Of a stretch of DNA of 64,000 bases, positions 1 through 10,915 are shown in pieces (within the stretch, counting starts at the first letter, position 1; the number at the start of each line of letters is the position of its first letter). The position numbers were made by a program, and so were the translations under genes. The stretch is from Porphyridium purpureum (taxonomy: Eukaryota > Rhodophyta > Bangiophyceae > Porphyridiales > Porphyridiaceae), in assembly GCA_008690995.1 (NCBI GenBank), contig VRMN01000001.1:248001-312000 (forward strand), in the 5' to 3' direction. A model generated the notes under the pieces. That model was not told the DNA's origin. It was given only the letters and a program-made list of their open reading frames with translations, and ran no database searches.

Positions 1-857
1 GACTTGGATCCCACGTACTCGAGAATATCGTAAACCAGTATACCAAGTGGTGAATCAATGCGAGGCTGCCTAGTCAGCGCACTTACGAGAATGCTGCGCA
101 ACGGTACCAGCACACGCCGAAGATTTTCTCGAACGTCATGTGAGAGCAAAAGGCGTGCCTGAACGCACATGTCCTGGTGCTTGATTTCCGGGTGAGGGGC
201 CAGGAGACACAAAGTTTCTCCCATGCACGGAAAGCCATTTCCATCCGGGTCGCTGGCACTGAGGGAGCGTCGCGGAAGGACTAGCAGCGAACGAGCGAGA
301 TCAAGGCAAAGGTCCTTCCCAAAAACGCCGGCGAGTTCGTTCCGAAGCTGAGAGTTGGTCTCCGATGCGTTAAAGTTCAGCGCACAGTCTTCGAGGAAGA
401 CAACCAACTTGTGCACGAAAAGGCACGTTCGGACACCCACGCCTGCTGCCGTTTTCTTTCGCAGCCACGCAAAATGTGAGAACAGTAGCCAGAGTGCGGT
501 CTTCCGCTCACTTTTGTGATCAAATCTGGCAGTCGAGGAAGCCAAGAGCCGCAAGTAGTGCAGCACGCGCTGCGGATTTACCACAACAAGACTCAGCGTC
601 ACAAACAGCAAATGTGCACTCGGCTTTCTTGCAAACAGCGCCTCGTCTAGGATCGCCGGAACGCATATTCGCTCGACGAGCTCGCGTTTCTCCAGCACCG
701 CCGCACGTGACGTCGCACGACCGCCATGCTCCTCTGGCACATGCAAGTACGCGTACACATGCTGCAAAAACTCTGTCGCGTTCGCTTGGTTTGACAACCA
801 GTGCTCTGAACGCTCCAAGCGCGCGGCAATCTTTTGCACGCCCCACGGCCCAGCCAT
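1..857 (-). CDS. Unrecognised protein, partial at left window edge
   Basis: The minus strand is open from an ATG at 857 to base 1 and continues outside the window, giving about 285 residues of the N-terminal part. The first residues are MAGPWGVQKIAARLERSEHW. The product is rich in Leu, Ala, Val and Arg in an alternating pattern that suggests a mostly helical soluble protein; no signal peptide, membrane segment or catalytic motif was recognised. The long clean frame and codon use like the neighbouring real genes support coding. Plus-strand frames over the same bases are shadows. An armadillo- or HEAT-like helical fold is possible but is only inference. No function is assigned. Confidence 0.6.
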   Translation of the reverse strand, partial: MAGPWGVQKIAARLERSEHWLSNQANATEFLQHVYAYLHVPEEHGGRATSRAAVLEKRELVERICVPAILDEALFARKPSAHLLFVTLSLVVVNPQRVLHYLRLLASSTARFDHKSERKTALWLLFSHFAWLRKKTAAGVGVRTCLFVHKLVVFLEDCALNFNASETNSQLRNELAGVFGKDLCLDLARSLLVLPRRSLSASDPDGNGFPCMGETLCLLAPHPEIKHQDMCVQARLLLSHDVRENLRRVLVPLRSILVSALTRQPRIDSPLGILVYDILEYVGSK

Positions 858-1582
858 CCGCCTTGCTCAAGTCCGACGGCGCGCGCTTCGGCGCCACTAA
901 ACACACTTCTGACGCCGCAGACGAAGAGGAAGAAGAATCATGTCACGGCGATCAAGCAAGTCTTGCGCAGCTGCAGGCGAAGGCACACGGGAAAATTCTT
1001 GCCTGCGCAGTCGTATTCCGCTTTGCGCGACGACGTAATTGCCGCTGCAATGGAATTGGCTCTTCCTGAAACGTACCTTCGGGATGCGACCGCTGTCGCA
1101 TTTGCTCTTTGACGATGACGGTGTTGCTGACGCCAGCCTTGTATGACTCGAAATGCAACGGAAGGGAGCTCTCTTCGGATTGCGGCCTTCGGAAAGATTG
1201 CATCCGGAGTTTTCAGATATGTTAGATTTATTCTTTGCACCCGTCCAGAGGTCTACGGCTTCTGCACGTGCGTCGGACTTGGCACGTGGCTCGAACCATG
1301 AACCGCAGGCAACGCTCCCTTTGGCTCGCCTTCGTTCAGGATGAGGAAAAGAGGTCAGTGCGGCTTTCAAGGTAGAGCAAATCTTGACGTTTGTACCTCA
1401 CTCCCCGCCTGGTCCGCCCATTTTGTGACTTGCCTCGCATGGATTCCGTACTTTCGGATCTACCAAGATGTCTGCTTCATCCAGTGCTCCTTCGCGATGC
1501 GCAGGCACGGCGTGTTCTCGAAAGCAAAGCGTCGATGATATTTCTCTCCGTACATGTAAAGTCATGAAATTGTACAAGGTTG
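858..1582. other. Intergenic, no gene seen
   Basis: This stretch lies between the start of the left-edge gene and the 3' end of the next minus-strand gene. Only short overlapping frames on both strands are present and none resembles a known protein. It should hold the promoter of the left-edge gene and the 3' untranslated region boundary of its neighbour. Confidence 0.5.
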
Positions 1583-3253
1583 TCACCAGCTCGCGGACTG
1601 CAGCACGAGACTAGCCAGGATGCTCTGGTATAGGACGCTGTCCTTGTTGGACTCGTCAACGATAGAGTCCACCAGCTGTTTGATGTCCGACGGAGACGCC
1701 TTGCGCGCGCGCTGCTGAGCCAGAAACTGTTCAGCGACTTGGCGCAGCCTTGTAATTGCCATGGACAAGTCACGGTGGATCGCATTGTCATTGGCTTCAT
1801 CGTCCTGCTCCTCTGTTCTCACCCCGCTCCGCCGGAGCGCATCGCGCGAGCGCAGAGCTTGAACGCGTGTATTGAGTGCCGCACTCATTTGTCCGTTAGT
1901 TGACAATGTGTTGTCCGTGATTTCTCCAGCTTTCGAAATCGCAACGGCTGATTCTAGTTCTTCATCCGTTGCATCTTGAAAGAAGCCAAAGGACGCCGAA
2001 TCCTTGGCGTAACCGCGTCCCTCTACGCGTTGTTGATGTCCAATATCCTTTCCGCCGCGACGGCGCTTAATGGGAGGTTGTTCACGCAGTGCCAAACTTG
2101 CGACCGCGGACTGTGCTCGAGCTTGACTGATCGTCCCCAGCCGGACGTTTGTGATGATTCCTTCTGAGCGAGAAATTTTGTTGTGGGCACTCGTAAGTGG
2201 TGAGCTCTCCTTTTCACCCAAGCGCTTGGTTGTGTCATCGCCGGCATGATCCGCAGCGGCACCTCCACCATCAAAGGCCTTGATATCAGGGTCTTGTGCT
2301 GGGATAGTTATACCGCGGGTGTGTTCAGCCTCATTTCCCTTGCTCTTGAGTGAAAAGACTGGCTGACGCTGTCCTTCATGCATGTGATACTGACGACCAC
2401 CTGAGCTCAGTGAAGTGCTTTCTCCATGACTGCTGTCCCTGGAATTCTGTTCGGCTGGGTGTGAAAATACAGACTCGTCTTGAGAAGGCAGACAAGCCCC
2501 TCCTGATTGCGCAGAAGGCTCGAGAAATGCAGGCTCTCGATTGGAAATTCGTGTAGACGAGAGGTGGCCGACACCACGGTCCTCGCTGCTGCCCACGGAA
2601 GCAAAGCGGGCTTTCGCTTCTCCTTGTGAAGCGGGGTCGCCGGGCGGCGTCACGGAGGCATGATGGATAGCATCTATCTGTTCACCCTCTAATTGATGAT
2701 GATCCTCACTAGAATCCGCCGTCAAGGACGGACTTAAGCTAAACAAACTTCCTTCTAAGTAAACTGTCGACGCAAACGTCCTCTTCGGGTCGCTGTCAAA
2801 CACAATCATGAATTTGAGCTCCGATTCATGGTACACGTTCAGCTCTCGCGGGACGAGGGCTTTTGTCCGACAGACGATCTCAATCCCGAAGCGAGGCATT
2901 GTCGCGCACGCCAACTTGTCGAAGCCTCGTATCGCTTTCATGGACAGGTTCCTCGACACGACTCTTCCGGAGCTTTTCTCGTTGAAGCGCAGCTCGCCTT
3001 TCAAAAACACGCGGGCCTCTCCGTGACATGTCACATCGCTCGGCAGTTCAACCCACAGAGTGTAATGGTAATTCTTGCCCAGACGGTCCACTTTCCTGCC
3101 GGCCATCCAGGTGCGCAGCGGACTGTGCTGCTGCACGTGCACGAGCGCCGCGTGCTGCGTCGCTCGGTCCGGTTCGTCCTCCAGCATAACCAGCGTTTTC
3201 AGTTCCAGGGCGCGGTCACATGGCGGCGAGCATGTGCATGGAAGTAACGGCAT
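1583..3253 (-). CDS. Uncharacterised 556-residue protein
   Basis: An uninterrupted minus-strand frame of 556 codons starts at an ATG at 3253; an in-frame ATG at residue 23 (MLEDEPDR) is an alternative start. Roughly residues 25-175 look folded, with alternating hydrophobic strands (for example LNVYHESELKFMIVFDSD). Residues about 180-440 are Ser, Gly, Glu and Gln rich and look disordered, with a basic patch PIKRRRGGKD near residue 397 that could act as a nuclear localisation signal. The last 60 residues look helical. It lies head-to-tail with the acyl-CoA synthetase upstream on the same strand. No family was recognised; a nuclear regulatory or scaffold role is speculation. Confidence 0.7.
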   Translation of the reverse strand: MPLLPCTCSPPCDRALELKTLVMLEDEPDRATQHAALVHVQQHSPLRTWMAGRKVDRLGKNYHYTLWVELPSDVTCHGEARVFLKGELRFNEKSSGRVVSRNLSMKAIRGFDKLACATMPRFGIEIVCRTKALVPRELNVYHESELKFMIVFDSDPKRTFASTVYLEGSLFSLSPSLTADSSEDHHQLEGEQIDAIHHASVTPPGDPASQGEAKARFASVGSSEDRGVGHLSSTRISNREPAFLEPSAQSGGACLPSQDESVFSHPAEQNSRDSSHGESTSLSSGGRQYHMHEGQRQPVFSLKSKGNEAEHTRGITIPAQDPDIKAFDGGGAAADHAGDDTTKRLGEKESSPLTSAHNKISRSEGIITNVRLGTISQARAQSAVASLALREQPPIKRRRGGKDIGHQQRVEGRGYAKDSASFGFFQDATDEELESAVAISKAGEITDNTLSTNGQMSAALNTRVQALRSRDALRRSGVRTEEQDDEANDNAIHRDLSMAITRLRQVAEQFLAQQRARKASPSDIKQLVDSIVDESNKDSVLYQSILASLVLQSASW

Positions 3254-3991
3254 TCCGAGGGCACGGGCGAGCCGTGTTTCCCTCCGTGCGGCCCGACCCG
3301 ACCGACTGCCTCTTCGTGTCGGTCCCTGCAGCAGCGTTACTCAGAACTGCAGCATCCGGCGCCAATCGGCACGCTGACAGCGCGCCCAGAAGCCGGGGGT
3401 ACAGCTTGAGTTTTCGTTTCTGAGCGAGAAGACGCCGGCAGCGCTCTTTCCCTCCTGACGGTGTGCCACTTGCTGATGAAGAGGACAGATGCCTGTATGC
3501 CATGGAACCCGTGCGAAAGGTGCATCACGGACTGCGCTTGGAAGATTGAACGCACCGATGTGCAGGCCCTGGGCGGCGGCGCACAATGACGCGTGCCCGG
3601 TTGCCAGAGACGGAGCGTGCAGGTCGGGGCGCACGGTGCTGGCGTGCCGCAAGCACGTGAGAAGATTTGGCGTTTCAGCCTCTGGAATGGATCATTCGCT
3701 TGGGTCTCGAACGCACAGCGCAGGAAATGCTGAGAAAGAAAAATTTAAGAACTAGCAGGTTACGTGTCTCGATGTGCGCTAAGTATCAAACGAAATTTTC
3801 GGAGCAGGCCATCGCTCGAGCTTTCACGCTCAAGCCTTCCCGCCCATTATGAATTCAAAGGATTAATGGATTCCTGAAAGCGTCCAGGTTCCAAAGCGGG
3901 AGAGAGTTCAGATTTGGCAGCAACTGCAGAAGAACGTTGCATCCATGCCGATGGCACGGGCGCAAGACCGTCCAGACTGCAGAAAGGCTCA
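3254..3991. other. Intergenic, no gene seen
   Basis: About 740 bp separate the ATG of the 556-residue gene from the stop of the acyl-CoA synthetase gene. Short overlapping frames occur on both strands without recognisable similarity. It probably carries the promoter of the downstream minus-strand gene. Confidence 0.5.
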
Positions 3992-5914
3992 CTAATACAG
4001 AGTGTCAATGAGAGCCTCGTACTTCTTGGATATCACGCTGCGCTTCATTTTGAGCGTTGGAGTAAGTTCGCCGTTCTCAATGCTAAAGTCCTGGTCCAGA
4101 ATGGCAAACTTTTGCAGCTTGGAAGCATTGGATACTGCAAGCAAGTTCGCGGCCTTTACGCCGGCGCTCAGGTACTCCTTCCACAACTCCGACTCCTTCG
4201 CTTCCGCGACGGTCGTACATGCAGGGTCCACGTCCAATGCTGGGCCGGAAAGCTTGGTCGAATCGCCTTCCAGTCCGCGAAGAACAAATAACACGACAAG
4301 GAACTTGCGCTTGTCTCCAATGACAATGGCGCGCGAGATGCCACTCATGGCGTCCAACAGATTCTGCTCAACAGGCACTGGGGCGATGTTCTCTCCTCCG
4401 CTGGTGATAATAAGCTCCTTGAAGCGGCCAGTCACGCTCAAAAAGCCATCCTTATCTACCTTGCCCATGTCGCCAGTATGCACAAAGCCATCATCATCTA
4501 TGGCCGCCTTGGTTGAGTCGTCGTCCTTGAGATAGCCCATGAACACGTTTCGGCCCCGGAAGCAGATTTCGCCCTCCTGGTTTTCATCGGGATTCATGAT
4601 CACCATGTCCACATTCTCCAGCGCGGTGCCGCAAGTGCCAAACTTGTAGTTCCATGGACGGTTCACGGAAATGGGTCCCGTGGCCTCCGACGCACCGTAC
4701 AGATCGCACACACGGATGTAGATCGAGCGAAAGTACGCCAGCGTGGCATCTGGCATGGGAGCACCGCTAGTCACAAACAACCGACACCTGTCCAGCCCGA
4801 GCTTTGCCTTGACTGTGTCAAATACAACCTTTTTTGCAATGGTAAAGCCGTACGGAAGGGGCTCGCCACGATCTTCATTATTCATTGCGGTGGTGCCTAC
4901 ACCCTTTGCCCAGCCGGAGATCAGCTTGAGAATGTATGGTGCCTTCTGACCTGCTTCAAGCATTTTTTCATGCATCTTTTCCCATACCCGCGGCACGGCA
5001 AGAAAGATAGTCGGTCGAGACTTGCACAACGTCTGAACCAACGTACCCTTCAGCGCATCCGGCCCGGCAAAGTGCACAACAAAGCCTAGCACTGCGGGAC
5101 CTTTCATGTCGATCATGTTGGCTGCAATGTGGCTCAGTGGCAGAAATGACACAAAGACGTCAGTTTCTCGCACACCGGCCGCATCCTCCATCACCAACGC
5201 CGAAAAGACGATGTTATCGTGGGAAATCATCACCGCCTTTGGTGGACCCGTTGTCCCTGATGTGTAGACTAACATGGCGCACCGGTCAGGTGTCTGCGAT
5301 GCAATGATCTGGTCCAGCGCACTGTCCGCCTGCTGGCCGGCTTCCTCGGAGGAAAAGGCGCCGAGCTTGCAAAAGTCGTCAAAGCTGTACAGCAAGGCCT
5401 CTTCAGCAGGCACATCTGCGGCGGCGACATTCCAGAAAACGATGGCCTTGAGCTTGGGAAGCTTTGATTTGATGCTCAGAATCTTTGCGAGGTTCGTCTT
5501 TCCCTCCACGAACACGGCGCTCGAGCCGCTGTGGCCGATAATGTACTGACAAAGATCGGCATTATTGGTGGTGTAAATGCCAGCCGCGACCCCGCCGGCC
5601 ATAATCGCGCCGACGTCGGCGCAGAACCACTCGAGCGAGTTGAAGCCCATGATCGAGACCCCGTCGAAGGGCTGCATGCCGATGCGGATCAAGGCGCGCG
5701 CAACCTCGCGGCACTTATCGTACCACTGCTGGCGCGTGAGCTCAGTGCCGTCATTCAGTACGAGCTGCACGGCATCCGGCCGCTCGGCCACCTTGAGCGC
5801 AAACGCTTCCGGGAAGGTCATGCGCGGGATGTCCTTGCTCGCGTGCAGCGCCGGATCCTGTGCGTCGCGCACGACGCGCTCCGCGTCAATGGCAGTCACC
5901 CACGTCGGCGACAT
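3992..5914 (-). CDS. Long-chain acyl-CoA synthetase, bubblegum (ACSBG) type
   Basis: The product would activate long-chain fatty acids to acyl-CoA through an acyl-adenylate, feeding lipid synthesis or oxidation. The AMP-binding signature YTSGTTGPPK is at about residues 217-226 of the 640-residue form. Later motifs include LYGASEATGPIS, the GYLKDDDSTKAAIDDDGF and HTGDMG block with the conserved Asp, and the hinge GRFKELIITSGGENIAP. The C-terminal ELTPTLKMKR and a terminal Tyr match the ACSBG subfamily. The frame is open further upstream but begins there at TTG; ATG codons are at 6070 and 5914. The 5914 start (MSPTWVTAIDAERVV) is preferred because family-like sequence begins there. No signal peptide or membrane span is obvious. 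Confidence 0.93.
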   Translation of the reverse strand: MSPTWVTAIDAERVVRDAQDPALHASKDIPRMTFPEAFALKVAERPDAVQLVLNDGTELTRQQWYDKCREVARALIRIGMQPFDGVSIMGFNSLEWFCADVGAIMAGGVAAGIYTTNNADLCQYIIGHSGSSAVFVEGKTNLAKILSIKSKLPKLKAIVFWNVAAADVPAEEALLYSFDDFCKLGAFSSEEAGQQADSALDQIIASQTPDRCAMLVYTSGTTGPPKAVMISHDNIVFSALVMEDAAGVRETDVFVSFLPLSHIAANMIDMKGPAVLGFVVHFAGPDALKGTLVQTLCKSRPTIFLAVPRVWEKMHEKMLEAGQKAPYILKLISGWAKGVGTTAMNNEDRGEPLPYGFTIAKKVVFDTVKAKLGLDRCRLFVTSGAPMPDATLAYFRSIYIRVCDLYGASEATGPISVNRPWNYKFGTCGTALENVDMVIMNPDENQEGEICFRGRNVFMGYLKDDDSTKAAIDDDGFVHTGDMGKVDKDGFLSVTGRFKELIITSGGENIAPVPVEQNLLDAMSGISRAIVIGDKRKFLVVLFVLRGLEGDSTKLSGPALDVDPACTTVAEAKESELWKEYLSAGVKAANLLAVSNASKLQKFAILDQDFSIENGELTPTLKMKRSVISKKYEALIDTLY

Positions 5915-7200
5915 GTTGAACGCGCAGTTTCCGTACCTGTCGCAGCACGATCGTCCTTCAAGCTCTGTCCGCCGCGTTCTCCACGCGCTCTCCTTCCGCT
6001 CGCAAGTTCGAAATCTCTTCTTGCCGTAACGGAAACCACCCTGTCCCGAATCGAACTGTACTCCGAACATCGCGGAAGTACAGCGATCGTCGTTGTCATA
6101 GCGGACGCTGCTGTAACCCCGCGCACGGGAGGAGCCACTTTTATTCCTCAAACAGCGAAAGGAGTCTCTTTACACCCCATGGCGACAAAAAGCACGTGAA
6201 CGTCCCTCCTCGTCCCTTCCTCCTGCCGGTCACTTTGCCTGCCTTGATACTAAAGTACCTTTCGGTCGACCGAATGGCCCATTTCTCTCACTTTGCCACG
6301 CACATCGACGATGATTCGCTGGACGCTTCTTCGCGTCCACTCTGCCGAAAGTACAGCACCCACTGATTATTTTGCCAACAGACGCATTGGGAGTATGTCA
6401 CATTAGTTGGATATAAGCTGTAAGTTGTGTGCGCGCGGCGAGCAGGACAGCTCCAGAGCTCTTATTCACAGGGTGAAGCACAAACAGGCGCATCTCACGT
6501 CCTGTTCCCGCGATAGACTCGGTACACCGAGACGAGTCTATCATTCCCGAACTCATTCCCACGGACCCTAGGGAAAACTCCAAGATCCATTAGCTATTTC
6601 CAAAGAAAACTCTTCTTCTATCCCTTTCACCTCTAGTCTTTAGCTGTGAGCGCCGCTCTTGCTCGACGCTTCTTGCCCTTTTTTGTAAGTGTTCTTGTGC
6701 GACCGACAGTGACCTGGCCGAGCCGATGTACAGGCGTCGTACACTGTGAAACTTTCTTGCGCGGACTTTGTCCACACTTTAACACTGTGAATCACGGCTG
6801 TATTGGGAAATCGTCCGAGCACCAGGGTGTTTGGGACATGATCCTGTTTCTTGTGAGCGAAGAATGTGGAAATGAGCGTCCCGCTCCGTTTTCATTACAC
6901 AGTAAGGGCTCCGAATCGTGCTGCATCCACCGTCAGGCTCCCGCAAGGCATTGGATAGTTGTTACTCCTGTTTGAACCCCTTAGTAAGCCAAATTTATGA
7001 TGTCAACATCATTAACTTGGCTACTTTTCTCTACATTCGCCTCACCTCACACGTGCGTGCTGCTATACATGCCGCCAATTTTGACAAGCAGCGACGGCGC
7101 TCGTGAAGGTCCTGGTCAGATGCAAAGTCGTGCGCGAGCTCTGGTGTGTATTCGGTGTACACGTGTACGCGTTCCGACAGAAATAAAAAAATGATACCCT
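5915..7200. other. Upstream region of acyl-CoA synthetase, no gene seen
   Basis: This 1.3-kb stretch separates gene island 1 from the first repeat field. The part to about 6150 is open in frame with the acyl-CoA synthetase and may be 5' untranslated. The rest contains only short frames with no recognised product. Confidence 0.4.
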
Positions 7201-7204
7201 AAGT

Positions 7205-7530
7205 GGGCTGGGATTGCACGGTTGAAGTTCATTGACTTGTGTCAGGAAATCAGTCCTACAACAAAGCAATTACTTTTTTCGTACTCTTCATCATCTCTAG
7301 TATCTCGCTGTGCTACTCAAGCTATCAAATCGCTGCCGAGGAACATGTCTTTTCATTCCCTGTGTGTAAACGAAACCAGTTCATGTGTGTATGTATTGCA
7401 GCACCAGAGACCCACGCATAGCTGGACACGGCCTTGCTGGCCGTGACGCATGGACTTGAACTTGCGTGTTGCTATCTTTAGCTTTGCTCTGGATACAAGG
7501 TCTGAAACTGAGATTTTACCATGGGCGTTT
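7205..7530 (-). repeat. Dispersed coding-derived repeat, copy A (related to 59.87-60.19 kb)
   Basis: Several blocks are shared in the same order with 59870-60190, such as the run gttgctatctttag and the run cagtcctaca. The spacing is similar and the identity is moderate. The minus strand of both copies encodes a related peptide (copy A FNRAIPAHLGY, copy B VNRVNPAQLGCL), so the repeat descends from a protein-coding mobile sequence. Copy A is interrupted. The family is not recognised. Confidence 0.5.
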
Positions 7531-7779
7531 CTTTTCAGTCGGCTTTGCTTCTTTTCTTTCTTTTCGGTTTTTTCTTTCCTTGTCCGATCGAAAGTGGGCT
7601 CCTTCCTCAAGCGCTTGACATTTGATCTCCTCTCGTTCACATTCACTGGTGAGCTTACAAAGGGTTTGCGGGGTCCAAGGTGTCTTGGTCTAGGGCGCGT
7701 CAGCGTCGTCTTTCCTGCTCGACATGACTTTGGACTCGTCCGGTACTGAAACATTGTGCCAATGTCTAGTTTCCTTTTA

Positions 7780-8196
7780 TCTTGGCGAGGGTATTGGACA
7801 GGTTAAGCTGACCTCGAAATTAGCAGATCTGATCGATTTCATGGCGCTAAATTGCATCTCGGTTGATGGCCGGTTTAAGCATAAGGCGCTTGTCTGTGAC
7901 GACTTTGGCTGTCATGATGGTGTCGAAGATGCTCTTGGTGTCCATGGACACCCCCAGATCGACATCTTTTCGATTGCTTTTGAGCAGGTGCTGGACGTAG
8001 ACGCCTGTATCAAGTCATCGTCCCGTCCCGGTACATAGGCGCCAAGCACGCTCCTGACAAGTCGCCGCGTTTTGCGGGAGATCCACCGCAGCGGAATTCT
8101 GCAGCCTTGTTCGTCACATAGCACAAAAATAAACATCCTTTGTGAAGATAAGTCCGCGTAGTGCAAACGAAACGTCAGAGTAAAGCCGGAGCGCAA
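7780..8196 (-). mobile_element. Retroelement RNase H-like fragment, broken
   Basis: The minus strand reads through a segment resembling the RNase H region of Ty1/copia-like elements, with the characteristic WISRKTRRLVRSVLGA block. The flanking sequence is degraded and no LTRs were found. It is an old broken piece and the family assignment is tentative. Confidence 0.4.
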
Positions 8197-8199
8197 GTT

Positions 8200-9735
8200 T
8201 GCTCTCGAGCTTCAACATGGCAATCTACGTTTGTGCGGAATTGCAGTTCTTGTCCGCGTTTGAAAATGCAGTGTATCTTATTAGGCTCAGATGACTTTTC
8301 AGGGAATTGCATGGGAGCGCCAGTCACGAAAGAGGTTTGAAGGCTGGCCAAGGCGCTCAGCCAAGCCCACTTTTCACGCACAGTTCTTAGCTTTGCAAAT
8401 GTATGTCATGACACTCTCCTTCTTCACTGTACCTCCCACCATACCACTGCACTTTACCTCGCAAGTCCAACATTCATTCTCACTGGCACCTCCAGTTGCC
8501 ACAGAGATTCCCCAGTAGGGTAGATCAGAATATTTAAACGCGTCGCCGACGGCCCAATGACTATCTCGGAAAAGGGAAGGCCGATGAGGCCGATTGGATT
8601 GCGGTATAAATTGGCACTCCGTGGCTACGAGGCTAGAGGGCAGGGGCAATTTTATTAATCTGTCTTACTTTTAACTTTCATTTCCTGCTTGTCTTCCCTT
8701 ACTCTCGCGCTCTCTTCTCTCTGCCTCCAAGCTTGCTCGCGGATCTCTACGCATTTGAAGAAACCGTCATCCTGTGTTCACTAGCGTTACTGGTAGCAGT
8801 GTGAGAAAAAATGACAACGCGCCGGCCAGAATCCAGAACCTTTCCGGTAAGATTCCGGCAAGGTCACAGCGAGGCCACGGCACGGCCACAGCGAGGACTA
8901 GGTAGCCGCGGGGTTGGCGGAAAACACGCGGGTCGCACGACCCGGACGGAAAGGCGACCTGCATTGAAGCACCGACAATGCCACGTCCCACGCACATAGC
9001 AATTGCGTCGATATCCGTCGTCCTTGACGGGCTGCTCTTCTACCTTCACTTTGGCCAAGCGTACGTGCAGTCCTCCTTTGTGCTCGCAAAGATCGTCTCC
9101 ATACGTGCTTCTGAAGACGTGCGGAAACGGATTGCGGAAGCAACTGCAACCGAGATGAATGCACAAGTTCTGCGATTCTGAAAGCCCCTATGTGGCTGGA
9201 TAAACATGTTGGTTTCATATCATAAGTCACTAAGTGAAGTCGGCAGAATCGAGCTACGGTGTACGTAAAAGGCGTCTCGTGTTCGTGAAAGCTAGAAACC
9301 ATACTATCATCGACGTCCTTGGATTGTTAGTGGACGACACAAAAGCAACATCAAGTTTATTAATCTGAAATGAAACGCTAAACTGGCATGTGGTTACACC
9401 GTCTCTCGTTGAATCCAACGTCTACTATTTGGAGCTTCACAAAGATTTTCGGGAGGTCGGCTTGAGAAAATTGCATGGAATAGCATGCCGAGGCCTTTTC
9501 GACATACGTACACCCGCGGCACGTTGTGCGAATGGTCTCTCGACAAGGATAATTTAAAAAGAAGGGCAGGTTGAACTTTGAAGCCAAGGCTTGTTATACA
9601 AGGCGATCATCGCGGCCGCCATCGCGGCGAGATTTTGCTTAAATTTTCAACGGCGACACGCGTGAGCCAGCAAGTGCTGGCAAGCTCTGCCGTGACTTTA
9701 AAGGTGCCAATCGCGTAATGAGATTCTTCACAAGC
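8200..9735. other. No gene seen
   Basis: Only short frames on both strands occur here, none with recognisable similarity. A pyrimidine-rich run lies near 8680-8740. A small plus-strand frame at 8978-9181 (67 codons, hydrophobic N-terminal half) could be a tiny gene, but nothing supports it beyond being open. Confidence 0.4.
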
Positions 9736-9739
9736 ATAT

Positions 9740-10576
9740 GTGCAATCTACGCGCAAGTTATCCCGTGGCGTCTTCGTGCGCTTCCGTCCGCGAAAGCAGC
9801 GCGAATTGGAAGAGATTCTAGGTCCAATGCATAACCTGCGCCGCCTGAATCATCCATTGTACGGCCTGCAAGAGAGCGGGACTTACTGGTATTCCTCGCT
9901 CAAGGCTCAACTACAGAACAATGGATTTCGCCCAACCGTGCTAGACAGTGCTTTTCTTCGGCACGAAACAAACGAAGGCGTAGCAGACACGGTGGTCGAT
10001 GACATCATCACTTGTGGTTTGACGCATGTGATGGAGACCGAAGCAAAATGTGCCGAGAAGTTCAAAAACAAGTTGCGGGTTGGATCGCCACTCACCATCT
10101 CAGGCACATTGTACTGCCAGCGTGTCGAAAGCATGCTAATCTCCCAAAATACGTACATCAAGAATATGTCCGCCGGTCGGAAAGGAGGATTATTCCAAGA
10201 GCTCCGAGGCCAATTGTCGTATGTAGCGCACGCTGTCCACACAGACTGCCTTGCCACTGCGTCACTTTCTTCAAGATTTACGAAGAAACAATTCTAGTCT
10301 TGCCGTGCGGCACATTTGAATTATCGAACTGGCGAAATCCTAGAATCTCCGCGTAGAGAGCTAACATATTTTCCAACTCAGGGGACATACTACTGCATTT
10401 GTGCATTTGGCGATGCCAGTTACGCCACAAACGCGGAGAAGGCATCACAAACGGGTGTCTTTGTCTTTTTGGGGACACGCAGCAGCGACCGTGTACGTCC
10501 GCCCGTCATGAGTGGAAAATAATCAATCTTGTGTCATGTCGCGAGCGACGTGATGCAGGTCTCTCAGCACAGCGAG
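9740..10576 (+). mobile_element. Ty1/copia pol fragment (reverse transcriptase to RNase H), broken
   Basis: The plus strand carries a copia-type reverse transcriptase segment (LNHPLYGLQESGTYWY block, then a YVDD-box-like region) followed by the beginning of an RNase H-like domain. The piece is truncated at its left end and has several breaks. Its RNase H part stops where a solo LTR begins at 10577. A matching C-terminal RNase H piece appears at 12588, beyond further insertions, so the two may be one old element split by later arrivals. Confidence 0.75.
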
Positions 10577-10874
10577 TGTTGTGGGTTTCAGGGTTAGCCG
10601 ACATGTCGTAGTATCACTCAGAACATACTAGATGCTGGTGCTGATGCACGTATCCTGCGGCGGTAGGCGCTCCTGTGCCCGAGCAGGGAACTTGGTAGTG
10701 ACGAGATTACGGCTTTGCGGGTATCAGAGCGTGCTCAGTCGAGCGACCCTGCGGCAGCGTAATGGAGAAGAAGGGCTACGGATTTAGGGAGTGAAAAGCG
10801 TAACATTGCACTGACAAGTATAAATTGTTTGTTTTTCTTCGACGAACATCTCAGTAGTGACAGAAGCATTAACA
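10577..10874 (+). mobile_element. Solo LTR, copia-like family, with GCGAG target duplication
   Basis: A 298-bp sequence beginning TGTTGTGGG and ending TAACA is flanked by a perfect 5-bp repeat GCGAG (10572-10576 and 10875-10879). A clearly related 298-bp copy with its own target duplication lies at 53758-54055. A lone LTR with a matching duplication is the usual product of recombination between the two LTRs of a full element. Orientation is set by the TATA-like motif seen best in the second copy. Confidence 0.85.
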
Positions 10875-10915
10875 GCGAGTACGTAGAAGTACGGTTGCTA
10901 AGTGTACTAAAAGTA

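Noticed and set aside
5531-6199. 222-codon plus-strand frame opposite the acyl-CoA synthetase
   Set aside because: It lies antisense to strongly conserved coding sequence and its product (Arg/Ala/His rich) matches nothing; it is a shadow frame.
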